A stretch of DNA of 45,506 nucleotides from Oscillibacter ruminantium GH1. GTDB taxonomy: Bacteria; Bacillota; Clostridia; Oscillospirales; Oscillospiraceae. The notes beneath the pieces were generated by a model that was given only the letters and a program-made list of their open reading frames with translations, ran no database searches and was not told the DNA's origin. The DNA is taken from positions 151,102-196,607 of the forward strand of contig NZ_DF158896.1 of assembly GCF_000307265.1 (NCBI RefSeq), written 5' to 3'. Shown piece by piece: positions 39,896 to 45,506 of the stretch. Each line of letters begins with the position of its first letter. Within the stretch, counting starts at the first letter, position 1. The translations under genes and the position numbers were made by a program.

Positions 39896-40969
39896 TTATG
39901 CCAGCTTCAGATCGCCGTCCTTGACCCACCCCGCGCTGCGGCACAGAGTATTGATGGCGGGGGTGAGAATGGCAGGCAGAACAAAGCAGATCAAAATCAG
40001 GCCCAGCCATTCTGCGGTGCCAATGGCGGTGGCGGAGGCACCTGCGTTTACAGCGGCCTCGCTGGGGGCAACCCAGCCGGTATACAGACCGATCTGCCCC
40101 ACCAGACCGCAGGTGCCCATGCCGGACGCCACAGGCGGGCCGTTCATCTGCAATTTAAACAGGCACGTAGCCAAGGGGCCGGTGATTGCCGAGGCCGCCG
40201 TGGGCGCGATCCAGATGCGGGGATTGCGGACGATATTGGGCATCTGGAGCATGGATGTGCCCAAGCCCTGCGCCACAAGACCGCCCCAGCCATTTTCCCG
40301 AAAGCTCATAACGGCAAAGCCCACCATCTGGGCGCAGCAGCCCGCCACAGCGGCTCCGCCCGCCAGACCCACCAAACCGAAGGAGGCGCAGATGGCGGCA
40401 GAGGAGATGGGCAGCGTGAGCGCTATGCCCATGGTGACAGAGACGAGTACGCCCATCAAAAAGGGCTGGAGGTCGGTGGCCCACATGATGAAGCTGCCGA
40501 CTGCCATAGCCGCCGCGCCGATAGCTGGCGCGATCAGCTTGGCAAGAGACACGCCGATAAAAACCGTAACGGCGGGGGTGACCAGAATGTCCACCTTTGT
40601 CTCCTTGGACACGGCCTTACCGAACTCGGCAGCAATGATGGCGATAAACAGCACAGCCAGCGGACCGCCCGCGCCGCCCTCTTTATTAGCCGCCCAGCCC
40701 ACTGCGGCCAGAGAATAGAGCACCAGCGGGTCTGCCTTTAAGGCATAGCCGATGGCCACGGCCATGGCCGGGCCAGCCATTTCAAAAGCGTACTGCCCGA
40801 CTTCTTCGAGGAACTGCCAGCCCATCTGTTGGCCCAGCGTTTTGAGAATCGTGCCGATCAGCAGCGAACAGAATAGCCCGTGGGCCATATAGCCCAGAGC
40901 GTCTATACCGTATCGGCGCGCGGAAAAGACGATGTTTTTGCGGGCTAAAAATGTACGAATACACTCCAT
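39896..40969 (-). CDS. PTS EIIC-like membrane protein, orphan (PTS_EIIC_2 family)
   Basis: A 357-residue polytopic protein with about nine hydrophobic segments. LGYMAHGLFCSLLIGTILKTLG, EMAGPAMAVAIGYAL and MNGPPVASGMGTCGLVGQIG are characteristic of the PTS_EIIC_2 group, which occurs without its own EIIA/EIIB. No EIIA, EIIB or sugar enzyme lies nearby. It is directly downstream of niaR in the same direction with its own promoter (41038-41066) and a 52-bp palindrome, so it may be NiaR-regulated and related to niacin or NAD precursors. That link is an inference. The start at 40969 gives the family-typical N-terminus. Confidence 0.8.
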   Translation of the reverse strand: MECIRTFLARKNIVFSARRYGIDALGYMAHGLFCSLLIGTILKTLGQQMGWQFLEEVGQYAFEMAGPAMAVAIGYALKADPLVLYSLAAVGWAANKEGGAGGPLAVLFIAIIAAEFGKAVSKETKVDILVTPAVTVFIGVSLAKLIAPAIGAAAMAVGSFIMWATDLQPFLMGVLVSVTMGIALTLPISSAAICASFGLVGLAGGAAVAGCCAQMVGFAVMSFRENGWGGLVAQGLGTSMLQMPNIVRNPRIWIAPTAASAITGPLATCLFKLQMNGPPVASGMGTCGLVGQIGLYTGWVAPSEAAVNAGASATAIGTAEWLGLILICFVLPAILTPAINTLCRSAGWVKDGDLKLA

Positions 40970-40992
40970 AGAAGGCACCTGCTTTCCAAAAA

Positions 40993-41044
40993 ATACAATG
41001 CGGCGTGTACATGTGTCATGACACATGTACACGCCGCATTGTAT
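40993..41044. repeat. 52-bp perfect palindrome upstream of the PTS EIIC-like gene
   Basis: The 26 bases 40993-41018 are the exact reverse complement of 41019-41044. The core is GTGTCATGACAC. Read leftward, the right arm is followed by six T residues, so the transcript could form a very long terminator hairpin. The palindrome also covers the -10 element and start point of the PTS-like gene promoter. It could be an operator, a terminator for niaR, or both. Confidence 0.85.
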
Positions 41045-41066
41045 CTCGAATATGGTGTCTTGTCAA
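41038..41066 (-). promoter_or_regulatory. Sigma-A promoter of the PTS EIIC-like gene
   Basis: Read leftward: -35 TTGACA (complement of 41061-41066), exact consensus; 17-bp spacer; -10 TACAAT (complement of 41038-41043). The -35 lies just after the niaR stop within GTCTTGTCAAC (41057-41067), a word almost identical to one over the niaR -35. Confidence 0.8.
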
Positions 41067-41069
41067 CTG

Positions 41070-41582
41070 TCAATCTTGCAGAAGAATGCCCAGTTTTCCC
41101 AGAGCGGCCAGTACCCTTTGGAATGCTGCCTCGTCGGGGCAGGCAAGCGTGTGAAGGTGGATACCCTCAGTCAGGTCGGACAGGGGCTTGGCGTCGGAAC
41201 GGTCGCACCGGCGCAGAAACTCCTCCACATCGTAGCGGCTGGACATTTGCAGCGGACCGGTCAGCTGGCCGTAAATAGGATGCTCCACCACCACGTCTAA
41301 CACGGTGCAGCCATGATCCACCATGACGTTGAGTTCTGTACGCATCCCAGCGGCGTCGTGGCGGCACGCCACCTGATGCAAAAGACTGGTCGTGACCTGT
41401 TTCATCATATATCCCCGGGGAGTGGCAGACACGTCCAGTCCTCCCGCGCGCAGCAGAGCTACGTCTCCCACGATGACCTGACGGCTGACGCCCAGTTGTG
41501 CGGCCAACGCCGATGCGGATACCGGCTGATCCGTCTGTTCCAGAATGCGCCGAACTGCCGCCCTGCGTTCGTCTGACTGCAT
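41070..41582 (-). CDS. niaR: NiaR-type repressor of NAD biosynthesis (HTH_11 + 3H domain)
   Basis: A 170-residue niacin-responsive repressor. The N-terminal winged helix (about 5-58) contains PVSASALAAQLGVSRQVIVGDVALLRA. The C-terminal 3H domain (about 62-170) has His75, Glu83, His142 and His144 at spacings matching the metal site described for this domain. NiaR family members repress NAD de novo and niacin salvage/uptake genes when niacin is plentiful. The start at 41582 follows AGGAGG with an 8-base spacer. No nad genes are in the window. The nearest candidate target besides itself is the PTS-like gene. Confidence 0.93.
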   Translation of the reverse strand: MQSDERRAAVRRILEQTDQPVSASALAAQLGVSRQVIVGDVALLRAGGLDVSATPRGYMMKQVTTSLLHQVACRHDAAGMRTELNVMVDHGCTVLDVVVEHPIYGQLTGPLQMSSRYDVEEFLRRCDRSDAKPLSDLTEGIHLHTLACPDEAAFQRVLAALGKLGILLQD

Positions 41583-41598
41583 GTTCCATTCCTCCTGT

Positions 41599-41658
41599 CC
41601 TGACAGCTGTCAGGTGCTGTTTTTAAACAGTCTATCACACCCGTGCCGTCTTGACAAC
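41599..41658 (-). promoter_or_regulatory. niaR promoter and palindromic operator candidate
   Basis: Read leftward: -35 TTGTCA (complement of 41652-41657), 17-bp spacer, -10 TAGACT (complement of 41629-41634). The word GTCTTGACAAC (41648-41658) covers the -35. Between the -10 and the ribosome binding site lies a 16-bp perfect palindrome, CCTGACAGCTGTCAGG (41599-41614). Both fit self-repression by NiaR. Confidence 0.6.
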
Positions 41659-41915
41659 CGTTCCCGACGTACCCTTGCACGGGGTAAAAGCAAACATAAC
41701 GGGGTTCTTGTAAGAGTAGAAAACTATATGGAATTCATTTCGTAAATTTCACTACACGTGGAAAAATAAAAACGGCACCAATTCAGTACAGGTAAAGGCA
41801 AACAGCTGTCTAGCAGAGTACGGATAACTTCTCTGGTAGACAACTTATCTTTAATTGCATCAAACAATTTTATAATCTGCCCAGCAACGATGGTTTCGTA
41901 TACGTTGCTATAAAC
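41659..41915. other. Non-coding AT-rich stretch downstream of coaX
   Basis: No convincing gene. One imperfect hairpin (GTCTAGCAGAG at about 41808-41818 with CTCTGGTAGAC at about 41831-41841) may terminate the leftward panT-coaX transcript weakly. Base composition changes here from the GC-richer left side to the AT-richer coenzyme A block. Confidence 0.4.
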
Positions 41916-42704
41916 CTAGCAATTTTTCTGTGTCTGGTTATGGTAGATATGATATAAACCCTTTAAAAGCAAGTGCTCTTCGTATTGTATCTGTTTATAG
42001 CACCAGGGCAGGATCTGTTTACAGTGCCCACCAGTTGCCACCACAGTAACTGGTGTCCCCAACTCGTTTTCCACACGTGAAATTATTCCGTCAATTGCGG
42101 CAGCTGTACCAATAATAGCACCGTTACATAAACATGTTTTGGTGTCTTGCCCAATGATATTGGTAGGAGCCATCTGCTTAAAATCTATTGCTGGCAATTG
42201 TGCGGTTTTGCTGCTTAGTGCTTTAATGCCAATAGTTGGGCCTGGCATTATTAATCCACCTATAAATCCACCATCCGAATCTATGACTGAAACTGTTGTC
42301 GCTGTTCCCAAGTCCAACACGACCAATGGTGGTGCCCACTGTAGCATTGCAGAAACCGCATCTACAATTCGGTCGCTGCCTAAGGTGGAAACATCATAGT
42401 TTTTAATAGTAAGCCCCGCGTCTGTTCGCGCATTAATTACATAGGTCGATATTCCAATAACCTTAATAATAGCATCACACAAAGTTTGAGTCAGTGGAGG
42501 AACAACGGAAGACAAAACGGCCCCTTGAATATGCGTAGGATTGACATTGTGCTTTTTTAAAGTCTCTGCAATCCACTCCGAATAGGGCAGTACTGCAATA
42601 CTGCAGTTGCTTTCAATATGTTCCACAAAGATAGGCTCTTTGGTAGTACACCTAAAAAGCGCAAGTGCAATAGTTGTATTCCCAATATCAACAGTTAAAA
42701 TCAT
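41916..42704 (-). CDS. coaX: Type III pantothenate kinase CoaX
   Basis: A 262-residue ASKHA-fold kinase that phosphorylates pantothenate in the first step of coenzyme A synthesis. Diagnostic motifs: TVDIGNTTIALALF (phosphate loop), DAGLTIKNYDVSTLGSDRIVDAV split across the substrate region, VVLDLGTATTVSVID, and GGLIMPGPTIGIKALSSKTAQLP. Type III enzymes are not feedback-inhibited by CoA. Its start lies inside panT (17-base overlap), so uptake and phosphorylation of pantothenate are coupled. Confidence 0.95.
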   Translation of the reverse strand: MILTVDIGNTTIALALFRCTTKEPIFVEHIESNCSIAVLPYSEWIAETLKKHNVNPTHIQGAVLSSVVPPLTQTLCDAIIKVIGISTYVINARTDAGLTIKNYDVSTLGSDRIVDAVSAMLQWAPPLVVLDLGTATTVSVIDSDGGFIGGLIMPGPTIGIKALSSKTAQLPAIDFKQMAPTNIIGQDTKTCLCNGAIIGTAAAIDGIISRVENELGTPVTVVATGGHCKQILPWCYKQIQYEEHLLLKGLYHIYHNQTQKNC

Positions 42705-43410
42705 GATTATAATCCCTTGGTTCTGTATTAACTGACATACTCTTTCCTTTTCGTAGGATCCGAAGCAAAGGAACTGTGATAACAGGAACTAGCACTGCTG
42801 CAAGAACTGCTTCAGGAATGCCGTTCACTGCAACAACACCCAGAATGACGTCTAAAACAGCTTCTACCAATATTCCGCTTACTAACGCATATGCTTCACG
42901 AAATATAATAAAAATCAAAGTCATAACAAGAATGGTATTTGTTAGAGATCCCAGAATGCTGGATAGTATAAGTCCGATGTTACCCCTGTTCTTAAACCAT
43001 CGTTGGAATAAAGGAATTGTCCTATAGTAAACAATCCAAGGGACAACCCCAACTAAAATACGGGGCACAAAACAAACCACTAGGGCCCAAGGACTTCCGC
43101 GATCCATCCCAGGGACTGGTATAAAAGGAGAAAAAGCAAAGGAAAGCAAGCTCGGTGCGATCGTGTTTTTGATTAAGCTGGTTAGGCCGAAGACAAAGCC
43201 CAGTACCATTCCTTTGTAAGGTCCAATTAAAATTGACCCAATGATGACAGGAAGATGCAGAATCGTTGCTTTTATAAATGGTAAATCTACAAGGCCAATG
43301 GGTGTAAACGCAAGAAGCAGTAAAATGGACGAAAGCATAGCGAGCAAGACAAGATCTCTTGTGCTCTCTTTCTGCATGGACAGGGCATAATGGGTTTGTT
43401 GACTTTTCAT
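42688..43410 (-). CDS. panT: ECF transporter S component, probable pantothenate specificity (PanT-like)
   Basis: A 240-residue membrane protein with about six hydrophobic segments, the size and topology of ECF S components that capture vitamins for a shared energy-coupling module. TPIGLVDLPFIKATILHLPVIIG and GPYKGMVLGFVFGLTSLIKN match the PanT-type S family. AGGAGG lies 8 bases before the ATG at 43410. Translational coupling to coaX strongly supports pantothenate as the ligand. The coupling module is not in the window. Confidence 0.85.
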   Translation of the reverse strand: MKSQQTHYALSMQKESTRDLVLLAMLSSILLLLAFTPIGLVDLPFIKATILHLPVIIGSILIGPYKGMVLGFVFGLTSLIKNTIAPSLLSFAFSPFIPVPGMDRGSPWALVVCFVPRILVGVVPWIVYYRTIPLFQRWFKNRGNIGLILSSILGSLTNTILVMTLIFIIFREAYALVSGILVEAVLDVILGVVAVNGIPEAVLAAVLVPVITVPLLRILRKGKSMSVNTEPRDYNHDFNC

Positions 43411-43600
43411 TTCGTAAACCTCCTGCTGCTGTTCTTGTTAAGATACAGCGCAAATTTGGGATTTTGTCTCCATCCGGTGAAATATCTGAATCTCTCGTCC
43501 TCTTATAAAAGGTACAAGGATTCGTATCCCGAATTTCAACCAATGTAGTATACCATAGCTCTTTTGCAAAGCCAAGAACTCGTGTGAAGATTTTTGAACA

Positions 43601-43630
43601 TTTACCAAGTTAATATTTCTGTGTTATAAT
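43601..43630 (+). promoter_or_regulatory. Candidate promoter of coaBC
   Basis: TTTACC (43601-43606), 18-bp spacer, TATAAT (43625-43630, exact -10). It leaves a leader of about 135 nt before coaBC with no recognised riboswitch. The rest of the 43411-43772 gap must also hold the leftward panT promoter, which I could not assign. Confidence 0.55.
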
Positions 43631-43772
43631 AATACGGCAAGGGACTATTGGATACACTAAATTATAATTTGTGGAAGTAGTTTACCAATCACATTCAATT
43701 AGTTCAACATGATGGGGTTTAAGAATTTTCCGTTCAATTCTTTTGAGATAATTTATCATTAGGAGAACTACT

Positions 43773-44984
43773 ATGTTAAAGAACAAAACCATTCTTTTGG
43801 GTATAACTGGCGGGATTGCCTGTTATAAGGTTGTACAGCTAGCATCTGACATGGTGAAACAACACTGTGATGTGCATGTTGTTATGACGAAGAACGCTAC
43901 GGAATTTATTGCTCCGCTTACATTTGAGACGATTACTGGGAACCGTGTTATAGTCGATACCTTTGACCGCAACCACCCCCACCAGATTGAACACATTTCT
44001 TTGGCAGATATGGCAGACCTGGTTCTAATAGCACCAGCAACGGCAAATATCATTGCCAAATTGGCGCACGGGTTTGCAGACGATATGTTAACAACTACTG
44101 TTCTTGCCTGTTCTTGTCCCAAGATTATTGCACCTGCTATGAATACAAACATGTATGAGAACCCAATCACTCAATGCAACATGAATACCTTAACGAACTA
44201 TGGCTGGGACATTATTGAACCAACCAGTGGGCGGCTTGCCTGTGGAGTGGTAGGGACAGGAAAGCTTGCGGATATTGACGTTATTTTGGAGGCAGCAATA
44301 CACAAAATATCATACGAAAAGGATCTTCTTGGTTTAAAAATTTTGGTTACCGCTGGTCCCACGCAAGAATCATTGGATCCAGTACGGTATTTAACAAACC
44401 ATTCCAGCGGACGTATGGGATATGCACTTGCGCGGGCAGCTGCCGCGCGCGGAGCGCAGGTTACGCTGGTTACAGGGCCTACGACAATTCGGAAACCTTT
44501 GTTTGTAGAAACGGTAGAGGCTTGTAGTGCGCGAGAAATGTTTGTGGCAGTAACTGAGAGAAGTAAGGCTCAGGATATTATCATTATGGCCGCTGCAGTT
44601 GCAGATTATCGGCCGCTGGTTACTGAGGCAGAAAAAATCAAGAAGACCCAAAAGGCCGATGATCTTAACCTACCATTAGCGCGTACAGATGATATTCTCG
44701 CTTGGCTGGGGGAACACCGCACAACAAACCAGACTTTATGTGGATTTGCCATGGAGACGCAGTCTTTGATTGCACATGCGAGAGATAAACTGATCCAAAA
44801 ACATGTGGATATGATTGCAGCTAACAATCTTCGTGATCCAGGGGCGGGATTTGCTTATGATACCAACCGGATTACTTTAATTACAAGGGAAAAAGAAATT
44901 GCCTTACCCTTGCTCTCGAAAGATGCTGTTGCACATCAGATTTTGAATGAAATTCTACTATACCGGAATGTATTTGTTGAATAA
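43773..44984 (+). CDS. coaBC: Bifunctional CoaBC (phosphopantothenoylcysteine synthetase/decarboxylase)
   Basis: A 403-residue fusion catalysing steps 2 and 3 of coenzyme A synthesis. The N-terminal flavoprotein CoaC half (about 1-185) shows ITGGIACYK, the catalytic His74 in IEHISLADMADL, PAMNTNMYENP (Asn124) and the substrate-lid Cys157 in GRLACGVVGTGKL. The CoaB half (about 186-403) has ILVTAGPTQESLDPVRYLTNHSSGRMG, AAAVADYRP and a later AANNLRDPGAGF. AGGAGA precedes the ATG. It is divergent from panT-coaX, completing uptake-to-phosphopantetheine in one locus. Confidence 0.96.
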   Translation: MLKNKTILLGITGGIACYKVVQLASDMVKQHCDVHVVMTKNATEFIAPLTFETITGNRVIVDTFDRNHPHQIEHISLADMADLVLIAPATANIIAKLAHGFADDMLTTTVLACSCPKIIAPAMNTNMYENPITQCNMNTLTNYGWDIIEPTSGRLACGVVGTGKLADIDVILEAAIHKISYEKDLLGLKILVTAGPTQESLDPVRYLTNHSSGRMGYALARAAAARGAQVTLVTGPTTIRKPLFVETVEACSAREMFVAVTERSKAQDIIIMAAAVADYRPLVTEAEKIKKTQKADDLNLPLARTDDILAWLGEHRTTNQTLCGFAMETQSLIAHARDKLIQKHVDMIAANNLRDPGAGFAYDTNRITLITREKEIALPLLSKDAVAHQILNEILLYRNVFVE

Positions 44985-45506
44985 GTATGCGCCGTTTAGT
45001 AGGTGTCTCGCAAATAGTATGCCATGCGTCTCTGGCTGTTGAAGCAGTATGAACCAGTATATTCCTTAATCGTGTAATACGAAGCGCACGCTTATCGACA
45101 TCGCGTCAGCCTGTTAAATTTTTGTATTACGTATGTACTTTACCATGCGTCGTATAGATTGTTTTTTTGAATTTTATTATCTTGTGAAAATTTTTACTCA
45201 ATTAATAAAATGAAAAGAAATATCTTTTTAAAATGAAAACGCTGCAAAATCACTAAAACAGCAATTTTGAGGCGATTTAACGGGAGAATATATTCAAACC
45301 TCATTGCAGATTAGCGATGCTATTCCCTTAGCAGGGGGAGGTATCTTCATTATGAATATCCGATATAGAACTCTATAGATTTGTGTTCCCAAAAATGTTC
45401 CTATTTTGCAAAATTTGTTTCTATAAGATGCACTTGTTTGACTTTGCTTTCTGGTAAAAGACATGAAGTGACATTGCTTGACTTTACAAGTGACCTGCCC
45501 CCCAAA
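44985..45506. other. AT-rich non-coding end region with short repeats
   Basis: No gene of recognisable family was found. A GGGGGAGG site precedes a minigene of eight codons near 45352 that seems to be a broken start. TAATACGAA (about 45076) and an inverted TTGTATTACG (about 45121) form a spaced inverted repeat. The last 80 bases carry TTGACTTT twice (45438-45445, 45478-45485), AAGTGAC twice (45466-45472, 45488-45494) and inverted CACTTGT/ACAAGTG (45431-45437, 45486-45492), ending in a C-run. This could be the end of an insertion sequence continuing beyond the window. Confidence 0.45.

Noticed and set aside
45352..45379. Tiny gene with a strong ribosome binding site
   Set aside because: The frame stops after eight codons; likely a broken start or chance site.

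Overview
The window reads as a chromosome segment of a motile, anaerobic, Gram-positive member of the Clostridia, most likely an Oscillospiraceae/Oscillibacter-type gut bacterium. Supporting signs are strong AGGAGG-type ribosome binding sites, lipoprotein-anchored binding proteins, sigma-D-type flagellar promoters, a YjfB-type protein, FliD-FliS gene order, an ECF vitamin transporter, a type III pantothenate kinase, a TRAP transporter and a fairly GC-rich coding sequence (judged by eye). The genus is an inference. No rRNA, tRNA, CRISPR array or phage was recognised.

Layout. (1) 1-1735: an IS256-family element followed by the decayed tail of a second IS256 transposase. (2) 1868-5862: phosphate uptake operon pstS-pstC-pstA-pstB plus a small HAD phosphatase, closed by a strong terminator. 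(3) 6044-17875: two catabolic operons for hydroxy/sugar acids. A PrpR-type regulator is divergent from kdgT-like permease, split UxaA-family dehydratase and a DRE-TIM (HMGL-like) lyase/synthase. Converging on them is a TRAP transporter (dctP, dctQ, dctM), an SDR dehydrogenase and an N-acetylneuraminate-lyase/DapA-family aldolase, controlled by an FCD-type GntR regulator. (4) 18247-20493: YjfB-like protein and flagellin. (5) 20776-23328: a nitrate/taurine/thiamine-precursor-type ABC transporter. (6) 23409-30147: an unusual leftward operon of an FtsE-like ATPase without FtsX, a chemoreceptor, an FtsA-like protein with C-terminal beta-grasp-like repeats, an EAL-HDOD protein and a lipoprotein. (7) 30390-36427: exported C39-like peptidase, flagellar cap operon fliD-fliS-fliT-like, and divergently a ParA ATPase with a ComFB-domain partner. 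(8) 36713-39839: molybdate-type ABC transporter plus a DUF4213/DUF364 protein. (9) 39896-41582: NiaR (NAD-biosynthesis repressor) and an orphan PTS EIIC-like membrane protein, separated by a 52-bp perfect palindrome. (10) 41916-44984: an AT-richer block with panT-like ECF component, coaX and divergent coaBC (coenzyme A synthesis). (11) 44985-45506: AT-rich non-coding sequence with short repeats that may be an IS end.

Working together: the flagellar, chemoreceptor, ParA/ComFB and EAL-HDOD genes suggest a locus that couples the motility machinery to its cellular position and perhaps to c-di-GMP. The two catabolic operons share a bidirectional terminator and look like import plus dehydration/cleavage routes for acids whose identity cannot be read from sequence. 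The best candidates for something undescribed are the ParA-ComFB pair, the FtsE-like/MCP/FtsA-like/EAL-HDOD operon, and the NiaR palindrome with its orphan PTS-like gene.
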